From NCBI GenBank assembly GCA_027623875.1, contig JAQBUS010000001.1, forward strand, positions 1 through 49,305: 49,305 bases of DNA, written 5' to 3'. Positions 30,724-39,610 of the stretch are shown here, in pieces. A program made the translations under genes and the position numbers. The notes under the pieces are model-generated. The model was not told the origin of the DNA. It did no database searches and saw nothing but the letters and a program-made list of their open reading frames with translations. Position 1 is the stretch's first letter. Each line of letters begins with the position of its first letter. The stretch is from Pseudomonadota bacterium (GTDB lineage Bacteria; Pseudomonadota; Alphaproteobacteria; Rhodobacterales; Rhodobacteraceae).

Positions 30724-31614
30724 TTATTTTTTCAATAAGGGTATTGGCGAGAACGATTGTTCAGGAAAACCCACACTCGGGCCGTGACTGGGAGCGAGCC
30801 AGGGGTGAGAAAAAAGATTATGCATTTCTGCGTTGTAATTTCCGTTTCGCTGGTACAAAACCAGCTTCTCCGCCTTTAAGTTTAATTTTTCACAAATCCA
30901 AGTGATTGCTGAACCTTCCATCCAAATTTCTTTAGCATTTTCAATAACCTTCATCCAGTCAAAAAGAGTAAAGCCTTCGATGAAGTCTAGCGATATATGT
31001 CTTAAGCCGTTCTTACTGGAGTCGCTTCCCAGAAAATCATCCAAAATAATAGAAAGGGTGGAAGTGCAGGATGGGGGAGTACCTAAGAAAATATTAACTA
31101 AGCCGTAATCCTCGTTATCTTTCAAACCTAAAACATTATAATATAAATCATTTTCTTTGTCTGTGTTGCGATTAATGTGCAAATAATCAGGCCAGTCACT
31201 ATCAGACACACCAACAAAAGCATACTTTCTTTTTTGCATGGTGCCAGGATTGTCCATAATCTCTGGATTGGCCGGACGAATAGAACCTAAATGGTTTAAA
31301 GGGACTATTTTTAAATCAATACCACCCGAAATCCCACTATAAATTTCACCTCTAGGGCCGGAGTATTCGAGGTACAATTCAAAGATATCTTTAGTTAAGC
31401 CCATGTCGATAAAATGTTCCTCAGAAGGATCCTGAAAGTTTTTATTGCAAAAATAATTAAAATTATTAAGGTAGTCCCCTATGTAATCGCAATAAAAAGG
31501 GTTAACGGGCCAATATATTTCATAACCTTGCTCCTGGAAGAAGTAGCCGATTTTTTGAAGGTATAAAATATCACCCAAACCCTCTGGCTGATTGATTATG
31601 CATACTTTTTTCAA
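30724..31614 (-). CDS. Glycosyltransferase, GT-B/GT9-like (296 aa)
   Basis: Starts KKVCIINQPEGLGDILYLQK, the G-x-G-D entry loop of heptosyltransferase (GT9)-like enzymes, and has a later WMKVIENAKEIWMEGSAITW segment in the position of the C-terminal donor-binding site. The start codon is TTG at 31614 with AAAGGA about 11 nt upstream; no ATG fits. The 42 nt between this gene and the upstream methyltransferase contain nothing else. Confidence 0.6.
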   Translation of the reverse strand: MKKVCIINQPEGLGDILYLQKIGYFFQEQGYEIYWPVNPFYCDYIGDYLNNFNYFCNKNFQDPSEEHFIDMGLTKDIFELYLEYSGPRGEIYSGISGGIDLKIVPLNHLGSIRPANPEIMDNPGTMQKRKYAFVGVSDSDWPDYLHINRNTDKENDLYYNVLGLKDNEDYGLVNIFLGTPPSCTSTLSIILDDFLGSDSSKNGLRHISLDFIEGFTLFDWMKVIENAKEIWMEGSAITWICEKLNLKAEKLVLYQRNGNYNAEMHNLFSHPWLAPSHGPSVGFPEQSFSPIPLLKK

Positions 31615-31656
31615 ATTAAAAAATTCCTTTGTAGCTGATGCGCTTTTGTTGACGAT

Positions 31657-32280
31657 TTAGTTGTCGGTTATTCGCAAGCAGCATTGTTCATTGTGATACT
31701 CTGGATTTTCCATTCCAACAGTACCGTTCATCCCTATCCATTCCCATTTTATGTTTGGATTTTCAGTAGTCCATTCGTGCAATGATCTAAGTTCTGATGA
31801 ATCTCCGTCAAAATTTGGAAAATTAACTAACTCATCAAAAACAATAATGCAGTTTTTCTCCAACCTACCAGTTTTGGTTAAGGCATTAAGGATGTATTTT
31901 GCAGAGCTGTACAGATCGGAGTCGATATGTAAGAAGCTAACCTTTTCTTTTACGGAACACAAAAAAGGATTCAAGGTTTCCTCAAAAAGACCTTTGATTA
32001 ATTTTACGTTATAATTGACATCGGGAGTTTTACCGTAATTGCTGAATGAGCCTCTTTCAAAACCATCCCTCCACTTGTCGGGCAAACCCTCGAAGCTGTC
32101 AAAGCCATATACTATTTCCGTTGTGAATTTTGAAAAATAATTAATTGTCCTACCGCTTGCCACTCCAAACTCAAGCCACAATGTATTTTCTTTACGTTTT
32201 AATTTTAAATCTTCAAAGATGTACTCTAAGCAATATTTGTTAATATTGGGTATATCTTTTATTAAATAATCGTATTTCAT
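31657..32280 (-). CDS. TylF/MycF-like sugar O-methyltransferase (207 aa)
   Basis: LWLEFGVASGRTINYFSKF (motif I), VYGFDSFEGLPDKWRDGF and KVSFLHIDSDLYSSAKYILN, then IIVFDELVNFPNFDGD follow the macrocin O-methyltransferase pattern with its Asp metal ligands. These enzymes methylate a sugar hydroxyl with SAM and Mg. It is coupled to the galactopyranose mutase by ATGA (32277-32280). Confidence 0.82.
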   Translation of the reverse strand: MKYDYLIKDIPNINKYCLEYIFEDLKLKRKENTLWLEFGVASGRTINYFSKFTTEIVYGFDSFEGLPDKWRDGFERGSFSNYGKTPDVNYNVKLIKGLFEETLNPFLCSVKEKVSFLHIDSDLYSSAKYILNALTKTGRLEKNCIIVFDELVNFPNFDGDSSELRSLHEWTTENPNIKWEWIGMNGTVGMENPEYHNEQCCLRITDN

Positions 32281-33269
32281 TTTAATTTAATCATTACTTG
32301 TTTGATCGCCATCCACATATCTAAATATTTATAGCTTGCTAGTCTGCCGAGAAATAAAACATTATTTTCTGATAGTATTGCTTTTTTATATTTTTCATAA
32401 ATAATTTGACCCCACCCGAAGTTCTTTGGGTATATAGGATCATTTGTTTCGTCGTGCTCTTCGGGGTAATCTCGTGTAAATACAGTGTACTTAGAGTTGG
32501 TTTCATTTAAAAATATTCCATTATCCGAAGTGCGATTGTATTTTTTTGTATTACATTCGTTAATTACCGCACCCTTTTCGAAAGAAAATTTATCATCTCG
32601 CCTTCTTTTGCAATGTTCGAATCTTAATGAGCGATATGGAAGTTTTCCAAACGAAAAATTAAAAAATTCATCAGGCTTTCCAGTGTAAATCATTTTGTCG
32701 CATTTTAATTTTTTATATTCCGTTTTTGACACCCCAAGATTAACCTTTACACCATTAAGCATATTTTTAAACATTTCAGTGTAGCCATTTACTGGAATGC
32801 CCTGATATTCTTCCGAAAAATAATGTTCATCATAATTGTTGCGCTTGTTTGGCAGTCTACCTGATATTGATTTGGGAAGCTCTTCCCAGGGGATGCCCCA
32901 GTGTCTTTCTGAATATTGTTTGAAAATTAAATCTTGAATTTCTTTAGAGGTTAACTCTCTACCGATTTGTTCTGTAGTTTTTTTATTGTATGGAATTGAT
33001 ATTAATCCATATTTTGTATTTGCGCGGACTTTATGTTTGTAATCATTAAACTTTGAATATCGATTTACAAAATTCCAAGCTTCTTCATCATTTGTATGAA
33101 ATATATGGGAGCCATATTTATGGACGGTTACACCTTCTTGTTTTTCGTCATAACAGTTTCCACCAATATGATCTCTGACGTCAAAAATCTCAACATCATG
33201 ATTCTGCTCCTTGAGTATTAAGGCGGAAGTTATTCCGGATATTCCACAGCCTATGATATTAATTTTCAT
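32277..33269 (-). CDS. glf: UDP-galactopyranose mutase (330 aa)
   Basis: Flavoenzyme that converts UDP-galactopyranose to UDP-galactofuranose. FAD-binding start INIIGCGISGITSALILKEQ, then VEIFDVRDHIGGNCYDEKQE and VHKYGSHIFHTNDEEAWNFV (the GSHIFHT block), IPYN, FSFGKLPYRSLRFEH, YPKNFG and a final LGRLASYKYLDMWMAIKQ that contains the conserved R-x-x-x-Y-x-Y-x-D-M. Length is slightly below the usual 370. Its product implies a galactofuranose residue in the glycan. Confidence 0.95.
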   Translation of the reverse strand: MKINIIGCGISGITSALILKEQNHDVEIFDVRDHIGGNCYDEKQEGVTVHKYGSHIFHTNDEEAWNFVNRYSKFNDYKHKVRANTKYGLISIPYNKKTTEQIGRELTSKEIQDLIFKQYSERHWGIPWEELPKSISGRLPNKRNNYDEHYFSEEYQGIPVNGYTEMFKNMLNGVKVNLGVSKTEYKKLKCDKMIYTGKPDEFFNFSFGKLPYRSLRFEHCKRRRDDKFSFEKGAVINECNTKKYNRTSDNGIFLNETNSKYTVFTRDYPEEHDETNDPIYPKNFGWGQIIYEKYKKAILSENNVLFLGRLASYKYLDMWMAIKQVMIKLK

Positions 33270-34290
33270 TTAATATGTAAGACTTGATCCATTCCTTCTT
33301 GTAGTATTTATTTTTTATGTAACTTTGTTTGGCGAGGCATTTTTCATACAATCGTTCATCTTTCGAAAGGATGTTAAGTTTGCGAACGAACTCTTCAGCA
33401 AATTGAAAAGTGCAATCCTCAGAAAACCAATCTCCAGATTCGAACGGGAAAATCACATCCATATTTTGAATCATTAATAAAGAATTCGAGTATAAACCTT
33501 CAAAGAATCTTCTGCATAAATTCCCAGTACCATTCAAGTGCAAGCAAAATTTATGATTAGAAAGAGTTTTTATGTAATCTTCAAAATTTAAACCACTATA
33601 CTCACTTAAAAGATTTCCCGTATTCAAATTCAACTCAGAAGAATAAATATCTCGAATCATGGATTGACGATTAACCCACTCGTCCTCGTGTCCAGAACGA
33701 TTGAAATTTAAATGAGCTCCCGCCCAGAAGCATTTATTGATTTCAGGTTCAGCCTTCAGGGTATCGTTCAGTAAAACCCAAACGGGATTTATTTGACCAA
33801 AAGCTAAAAAGGGGAATGGTTTGACTTTTGGGGAATACTCTTGCATATGAGTTCTTCTGTACTCTCTTTTAAATATTAAATCATAATGAAAATTATTTTC
33901 AATTAAAAAATCCTCGCCTTTTTTTGTGAGAGGTTTGTCTGCAGCGTCAAAAAAGAATAGTTTATTATATTTAAGATTGGAGAGTATGTCGTAAATATGG
34001 GAAATATGATTCTTTTTATCTTGAATAACAGCATCTTGATCTTTTTCCCAAATTTGGCAATAACCATATCTATTGGCACTATCAACTTCATAACATATAA
34101 AAACGTTATCATAAGAGTCATCTAATTTTTTTGAATCGTAAATCCCTTCAATGCCGTAAGTTTTAAGCAAACCATCACCGTTTAATGAATTTACTACATT
34201 TAGCCCTCCTGGAGACCAATAATCAAAGTTGTCGAAAACTTTCGCCAAAAAAGTAATGTTGTTTTGCGGGTCTACTATTAAGTTTTTCAT
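33259..34290 (-). CDS. Glycosyltransferase, exostosin/GT47-like (343 aa)
   Basis: The second half has the exostosin-like series HKFCLHLNGTGNLCRRFFEG, YSNSLLMIQNMDVIFPFESG and DWFSEDCTFQFAEEFVRKL, with a Glu in the conserved place. The first half is less typical (YDNVFICYEVDSANRYGYCQ). ATG 34290 overlaps the dehydratase stop as ATGA; the longer frame from TTG 34308 is unlikely. Family assignment is moderate; it is a glycosyltransferase by context. Confidence 0.6.
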   Translation of the reverse strand: MKNLIVDPQNNITFLAKVFDNFDYWSPGGLNVVNSLNGDGLLKTYGIEGIYDSKKLDDSYDNVFICYEVDSANRYGYCQIWEKDQDAVIQDKKNHISHIYDILSNLKYNKLFFFDAADKPLTKKGEDFLIENNFHYDLIFKREYRRTHMQEYSPKVKPFPFLAFGQINPVWVLLNDTLKAEPEINKCFWAGAHLNFNRSGHEDEWVNRQSMIRDIYSSELNLNTGNLLSEYSGLNFEDYIKTLSNHKFCLHLNGTGNLCRRFFEGLYSNSLLMIQNMDVIFPFESGDWFSEDCTFQFAEEFVRKLNILSKDERLYEKCLAKQSYIKNKYYKKEWIKSYILNEN

Positions 34291-35264
34291 TGAATTTTTT
34301 CTAACCAATAATTTAATAAGTCCTCTAAGGTTTTATCTATATCATATTCTTCCTTAAATCCAGTAAGCTCAATAAGGTTGGTGGAATCTCCATGTTGATA
34401 ATGAATGTCATGGGGCCTCCAAAACTTTTCATTTATTTTTTGCTCAACATTTTTAAGTCCAGATAGTTCAATAAGCTTATCGGTAAAGAACTGCATTTTT
34501 CTAGGAACATCTCCACAAACATTGAACACGTGATTATTAACCTCGGGGTGGATCATGGCTAAATAATAAGCCCTAACAGTATCCCTTGCGTCCATTACTA
34601 CCCTTATGCTATTTAGGTTTCCTATGGAAAGGGTGGGGTCTTGAAGCCCCTTCATCATTCTAGCTATCTGATAGGCGTCTGACGATATTGAGAAGTTCTT
34701 TCCTCTTCTTGGTCCGGTATGTGAAAAAGCTCTTGTAATGAACCCCTTGACAAAACCGTTCTCCATTCTCTCTTGGAGGTAGAGATCTGTGGCCGCCTTA
34801 GACGCTCCATAGGGGTTCGCTGGAAACATTTTGTCTCCCCAGTGTATCTTTCTTCCATCCATCCCTTCGTTTCCGTACACCTCTGAAGTTGAGCAAAACA
34901 TGAGCTTGCAGTCTGGTTGGTGATCTTGGATTACTTGAATTAAGTTTGCACTTCCTATGATATTGTCATCAAAAGTTCCAAGGGGGTCCGCAAAACTTGA
35001 GGGAGGATGGGATTGGGCAGCTAAATGAAACACCCCGTCGAAAGAATTTTTCTCAAAAATATTCCTAAGCACTCTATAGTTCCCTAAATCGGAATAGTGA
35101 AAATTTATAGAATTATAAACTTCATCAGAAACGACATCTAAAATGTCAGCCTCCATTCCGTTAGTTCTTCTAATAAGGCCGTGGATCTCATGTCCGTTCT
35201 TATGCAGTAAGTTTGCTAGGTGGGGCCCAGCAAAACCCGTGATTCCAGTAATTAAAAATTTCAT
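34287..35264 (-). CDS. GDP-mannose 4,6-dehydratase-like enzyme (325 aa)
   Basis: Short-chain dehydrogenase: KFLITGITGFAGPHLANLLH (G-x2-G-x2-G), HGLIRRTNG, GVFHLAAQSHPPSSFADPLG, MFCSTSEVYGNEG and NPYGASKAATDLYLQERM (Y-x3-K), then RAFSHTGPRRGKNF and the late RPHDIHYQHGDSTNL. These are the marks of the GDP-mannose dehydratase / GDP-4-keto-6-deoxymannose reductase group. With the GT10 and GT11 genes beside it, the likely product is GDP-fucose or a related 6-deoxyhexose. Dehydratase or reductase step not settled; the length (325) lies between the two. Confidence 0.85.
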   Translation of the reverse strand: MKFLITGITGFAGPHLANLLHKNGHEIHGLIRRTNGMEADILDVVSDEVYNSINFHYSDLGNYRVLRNIFEKNSFDGVFHLAAQSHPPSSFADPLGTFDDNIIGSANLIQVIQDHQPDCKLMFCSTSEVYGNEGMDGRKIHWGDKMFPANPYGASKAATDLYLQERMENGFVKGFITRAFSHTGPRRGKNFSISSDAYQIARMMKGLQDPTLSIGNLNSIRVVMDARDTVRAYYLAMIHPEVNNHVFNVCGDVPRKMQFFTDKLIELSGLKNVEQKINEKFWRPHDIHYQHGDSTNLIELTGFKEEYDIDKTLEDLLNYWLEKIQ

Positions 35265-36127
35265 AATATTTTTCTTATATAGTGTAAAAAATTATAATCT
35301 GTAAAATATCTAGCTTTAGATTCAAGAATATAATCTTTATACTGTTTATTATCAACTTCAACTATATTTTTTAAAGCATTAATTGCATCTGGAGCTTTTG
35401 GATCAAACAGTATATAAGAGCGCTCGTCGTAAATTTCTTTTATTTTATGACATCCATAGTAAATAGGCACTGTATTATTCAAAAAACAATCAAAGAGTTT
35501 TTCGCTTACGTAATAATCTTCTGAAGAATTTTCTATAGCTATACTATATTCATAATCTTTCAACGCTTCTATCTTATCCTTTACAAAACCTTTGTATCGA
35601 GAATCTGATATGTTCCAGTTTTTTCCATATATATCTATATCTAAATCAGAATCTAATATATTTTTAACAAGCGTTTCTCTCCAGTAATAGTTATGATTGG
35701 AGTCTTGATTGTTCCAGTTGCTGAATATTACGGAGAGTTTTTTTGGTTTGTCAAAATTAAAATCATATTTAAATCTATCACAAGTAACATTAACATCTAT
35801 AGAGTCCTCATAAAACATGAAGATTGGCATGTGTTTTACGCCGTCACCTTGAATGTTTTTGTTTGAAGTGATTGTTAGGAAGCAGTGGTCTTTAATTGAG
35901 TGGTCTACGTTGGGACTCCAGTCAGGCTCCATTGTTAAGCCTATGTTTTTTTCTCTGGGACTACGCTTCATGTCCTCACAACCATTAATAACTATTAAAT
36001 AGTCATAAGAATCATCAGTAACCAGCTCTATATTATATTGTTTTGGGTCTCCCCAGTTAGACTCGACTCTTTTGGCTAAATAATCTAAGTCGCTCCAAAA
36101 ATTACCTACAAACTTTACTCTAACCAT
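35261..36127 (-). CDS. GT10 (alpha-1,3/4-)fucosyltransferase (288 aa)
   Basis: The GT10 signature is present: LKDYEYSIAIENSSEDYYVS, then EKLFDCFLNNTVPIYYGCHK (about 190-228), which contains the ENS...Y-V-S-EK and VPI-x-x-G blocks that bind GDP-fucose. Upstream, SNWNNQDSNHNYYWRETLVK fits the usual R-rich acceptor-side helix. It is coupled to the dehydratase (ATGA) and to the GT4 gene (8-nt overlap). Confidence 0.88.
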   Translation of the reverse strand: MVRVKFVGNFWSDLDYLAKRVESNWGDPKQYNIELVTDDSYDYLIVINGCEDMKRSPREKNIGLTMEPDWSPNVDHSIKDHCFLTITSNKNIQGDGVKHMPIFMFYEDSIDVNVTCDRFKYDFNFDKPKKLSVIFSNWNNQDSNHNYYWRETLVKNILDSDLDIDIYGKNWNISDSRYKGFVKDKIEALKDYEYSIAIENSSEDYYVSEKLFDCFLNNTVPIYYGCHKIKEIYDERSYILFDPKAPDAINALKNIVEVDNKQYKDYILESKARYFTDYNFLHYIRKIL

Positions 36128-37097
36128 TTATGAAAACTTCCTTAAATTTATTCATGGAGTTTTCTGGGGAAAAATGTTCGGAGTATGCGTCCCAGTTTTT
36201 TTCTGGCTGCGGAGTAAAATTTAACATTATGTCTTTCGCTTCTTTTTGATCTCCATAATACAAACCTTTATCTCCAAGCATATTTATATGTGCCCTATCT
36301 CCACTTCCGTTCCACGTTATGATGGGTTTGTTTTTAATTGAAAACTCTGCAACAGACAAACCAAATGATTCCCCCTGACCTCTCGCATGGATCATTCCGT
36401 CACAAGTATTTATAAATTTAGAAATCCATTCTTTATCCATTGTCGCTGGAAAGTGTTTTACTCTTGAGTGCTCTTCCATGAATTCATATGTATATAAAAA
36501 AAGGAAGTATATGTCGTCTCTTTCATTTAAAACCTGTTTAATTGCATTATGCACAAACTCTAAATCAAATGTTTCAGGCCCACCAGTCCTACCAAGTACT
36601 ACTGCGTCAGGAGGGATTCCTAATTCTTCTCTAAGGTTTTCGCTTACATCTGGTAGGGTGACTATATATGGAACGAAGGGATGCTTGCCTCCGTCCATCG
36701 TCTTGCTCAACCATTCTGATATATAAGCATAAACATCTCCATGTGGATCGCAAATTTGAAAAACACTATGGACGCAAGTTTTTATGTCTTTGGAAAATAA
36801 ACCATCATTGCCCCCAGCTTTTTGCATATAAAGCATGTCGATTTCCTCCCCCTTAAGAAAGGCTTCTGCTTCTGCCCAGCTATTGTAGCGGTAAACTGGG
36901 AAGCGGCTGCCAAAATATTCTTGAGCTAGTGGATGCTCATAGAGAGTTCCCCTGTGGTCCCCTTTGCCAGTATTAAGCGGCCCCGCCAAAATATAGGATT
37001 TATTATTTAGGAGTTTCTCGTTGAAGTGAGCGTATTTGAAAGTTGCTCCTTCCGAACCTCTAACATTTAATTCGTTTACGTGAAAAGCTATTTTCAT
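36120..37097 (-). CDS. Glycosyltransferase, GT4-like GT-B (325 aa)
   Basis: Residues 1-20 begin MKIAFHVNELNVRGSEGATF, the usual GT4 N-terminal strand and loop. VLGRTGGPETFDLEFVHNAI marks the second Rossmann domain, and GQGESFGLSVAEFSIKNKPI (about 245-264) is the E-x7-E donor motif. The substrate is unknown. Confidence 0.8.
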   Translation of the reverse strand: MKIAFHVNELNVRGSEGATFKYAHFNEKLLNNKSYILAGPLNTGKGDHRGTLYEHPLAQEYFGSRFPVYRYNSWAEAEAFLKGEEIDMLYMQKAGGNDGLFSKDIKTCVHSVFQICDPHGDVYAYISEWLSKTMDGGKHPFVPYIVTLPDVSENLREELGIPPDAVVLGRTGGPETFDLEFVHNAIKQVLNERDDIYFLFLYTYEFMEEHSRVKHFPATMDKEWISKFINTCDGMIHARGQGESFGLSVAEFSIKNKPIITWNGSGDRAHINMLGDKGLYYGDQKEAKDIMLNFTPQPEKNWDAYSEHFSPENSMNKFKEVFING

Positions 37098-39610
37098 GAT
37101 ATAGGGTCATCAAAATGATGGTTGCCATCTCCACAATGTTGAATGTTTGATCCAAATACCTCCCTAGAACCTTGCGTTCCCGGCATGTCGAGGTAATAAT
37201 AAATGTTCAATTCGTTTTTTTGATCTCCAATAAAATTATCAAGGGGTCCACTAACTCCCTTGCTTCTAACTATCTCCATCATCTTATTAGCCCCCTTAAG
37301 GTTTAATGCGTAAGCCCAGTTACCTATAAACCAAGTAGCTGTAAATTTTCCAAAATGGTCATTGACGCTATCTCCACCAGAGTGCGCGGCAATTTGAACT
37401 AAGTCCCAATCCTCAGGGAGTTGACTCCAAGATTTAGAAATTCTCTCAACGGCATCATCATTAAAGACTACATCATCCTCAAGGATTAAAGTTGTTTCTA
37501 TATTCTCTTCGACGATTTTTTTCCAAATTGCAATATTACTTAGTATGACCCCGTATTCACTATTACTAAGAGTTAAAGTGTCTCCAATGTCCGGCCTAGT
37601 GTAAGTAGGTTTAATGGCTGGAACAAATTCCATGAGTTCAGGACGGATTGTAGACGCAGAGAACCTATCCACGTCAATACTTTTAGCAACACAGGAACCT
37701 TTGACGCTTTCCCACCTATCGGGCCTTTTGTCAAGATTTATACAATAAGCTTTATTGAACGGAAGTTCGTTGCTGTCTTTGACCTTTTTTTTATATACCC
37801 AACTATTGTCTTGGAAAATATCTATAGGCTCTGACTTGAAGAATCTTCTTATAGCTTCCGTTTGGGAACGCCCGGTTCCTCCGAGCTCTCCGAAGCCCCA
37901 GTCATGACCGCACATATAACCATCGCATTTTAGTTTGGGGTTGTAAAGGTTTAAATATCTTTCGTTAGCTTCATAAGTATGTTCTCCATCCAAGTAAACT
38001 AAATCGACGGAATCGTCAGGAATTAACTCAAAGGCTCTTTCCGCAGTCATTTTCAACTTTACAACCTTATCCCCAAACCTGCCAACCCTGTCATCAAAAG
38101 ACTTCTCAACAAACTCCATTGGAGCTTTGTAAGAACTTTCATCCGAAGAATCATAATCGTTTTCCCAAGGATCTATACAGTATATTTTATCTACATTTCC
38201 AGTTTGCAGAAATATCTCTGTAGATTCACCCATATAGCAACCTATTTCAATAATTGTTGAATTTGGTTTGATGTATTTTTCGCTTAATTCCCTTAGTCCA
38301 TCTATGAGGAAACCATGAGTGCTCTTAGGCCTTTGTAGAATTTTATCTAAGTTTACTTCTCCATTCTCATCTAAGACGAAATCTGCAAAACCTTCCTTTG
38401 AATCAGGGGGATTAACTTTTTGACCAGTATCTTCTATAGCTTCAGCTGGAAGTAGATTGGATTTATATCTATTTAGGACTTCTAGTTCTTGAGCTTTTAA
38501 TTGAGTATTACCTCCAGTGCCTTCAGGGATGCAGAACTTAATGCTTTTGTATTCGACTGGTAAATTTGCCTGTATGTAGCATTTGTCTATTAAATCACTT
38601 ACATTATGAATCTGCCTTCCGTAGTTGCCTAGCGCAAGAAGGCTCGTTTTACTCAAGTCGTAATCTTTGGCGTAGGAATCCACTCCATCTTCATCGCCAA
38701 CTAAAATCTTAAATTCTAAATTATCCAAATCAGAAAGGCAATACTTAATTAGATTCAAATTTGACTCTCTAACCGCAAAAATTATCTTCTTGCCTGTCTC
38801 GTGGAGATGGCGAATCATTCCGTTAAGCGGCATTTGATCGTCGATAGAAAGGTGCGACTGAATGAATATTTCGTCTTTATCCAAGAAGTTATCATCAACT
38901 AATACCTCAGAAGCAAAAACTCTGTCCCCAACAAAACCTCCATACTTAAGGGGCTCGTGAGGCGGAAAATCATTCTCTTGACCGTGCTCCATATAGTCAT
39001 CAGAGAAACAGTTGTACATAATCTCACTTAGGAAGTTTTGGTCGTCAAAATACGTTGCCCTACCAGAACCCCAGCCACCTTCAAGGTTGTCTTGATCTAT
39101 TGAAGCGTAGTTTTTACTTTTAAAGAAGGAAATTAATTCTTCAGTAAAATCAAACTTATCCGTCTTTTTAATGCCCCACATGCCAGCCATGATTTTATGA
39201 AAATGACCTTGTGAGCAATCATGCATGAAGTGTAAGGTTTTGTCTGAGTTTATCCATTCATCAACAGCAACTTTCTCGCGAGAGTTCACAACCGAGTCGG
39301 AATCTCTTTGTATGCAAACATCAACATTAGGGTCATCGCAAGCTAAGATGCGCCAATATATTGGAGGAGAGGGGAGGTCTGGCACGATAACTTCACAATC
39401 CAACTCTTTAAGCTTCTCTAGATTAGGAACATCTTTTGTACAGTAAAATCGACATATCCATCCCGGATAGATCTCCTTAGCTTCTTTAATGTTTAATTCT
39501 GCCCCAAGATAATACAAGGGCTTTTCGCCATAAATCGAAAAACTAATGATCTTTTTATTAGATCCATCTTTTAGCTTTTCGTAAAAAACTGGAAAAGGGC
39601 TACTACTCAT
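37094..39610 (-). CDS. Fusion enzyme: GT-A glycosyltransferase + methyltransferase + GT25 glycosyltransferase (838 aa)
   Basis: Residues about 15-235: GT-A domain paralogous to the 281-residue protein (WRILACDDPNVDVCIQRDSD). About 240-400: a linker with FIQSHLSIDDQMPLNGMIRH and KKIIFAVRESNLNLIKYCLS, perhaps a decayed GT9-like part. About 420-620: class I methyltransferase (STIIEIGCYMGESTEIFLQT; DKIYCIDPWEND; DLVYLDGEHTYEANERYLNL). About 630-838: GT25 domain (NKAYCINLDKRPDRWESVKG; TTLILEDDVVFNDDAVERIS; GNWAYALNLKGANKMMEIV) as in LPS beta-galactosyltransferases. It is therefore a three-function enzyme, next to the GT11 gene (8-nt overlap). Confidence 0.8.
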   Translation of the reverse strand: MSSSPFPVFYEKLKDGSNKKIISFSIYGEKPLYYLGAELNIKEAKEIYPGWICRFYCTKDVPNLEKLKELDCEVIVPDLPSPPIYWRILACDDPNVDVCIQRDSDSVVNSREKVAVDEWINSDKTLHFMHDCSQGHFHKIMAGMWGIKKTDKFDFTEELISFFKSKNYASIDQDNLEGGWGSGRATYFDDQNFLSEIMYNCFSDDYMEHGQENDFPPHEPLKYGGFVGDRVFASEVLVDDNFLDKDEIFIQSHLSIDDQMPLNGMIRHLHETGKKIIFAVRESNLNLIKYCLSDLDNLEFKILVGDEDGVDSYAKDYDLSKTSLLALGNYGRQIHNVSDLIDKCYIQANLPVEYKSIKFCIPEGTGGNTQLKAQELEVLNRYKSNLLPAEAIEDTGQKVNPPDSKEGFADFVLDENGEVNLDKILQRPKSTHGFLIDGLRELSEKYIKPNSTIIEIGCYMGESTEIFLQTGNVDKIYCIDPWENDYDSSDESSYKAPMEFVEKSFDDRVGRFGDKVVKLKMTAERAFELIPDDSVDLVYLDGEHTYEANERYLNLYNPKLKCDGYMCGHDWGFGELGGTGRSQTEAIRRFFKSEPIDIFQDNSWVYKKKVKDSNELPFNKAYCINLDKRPDRWESVKGSCVAKSIDVDRFSASTIRPELMEFVPAIKPTYTRPDIGDTLTLSNSEYGVILSNIAIWKKIVEENIETTLILEDDVVFNDDAVERISKSWSQLPEDWDLVQIAAHSGGDSVNDHFGKFTATWFIGNWAYALNLKGANKMMEIVRSKGVSGPLDNFIGDQKNELNIYYYLDMPGTQGSREVFGSNIQHCGDGNHHFDDPIS

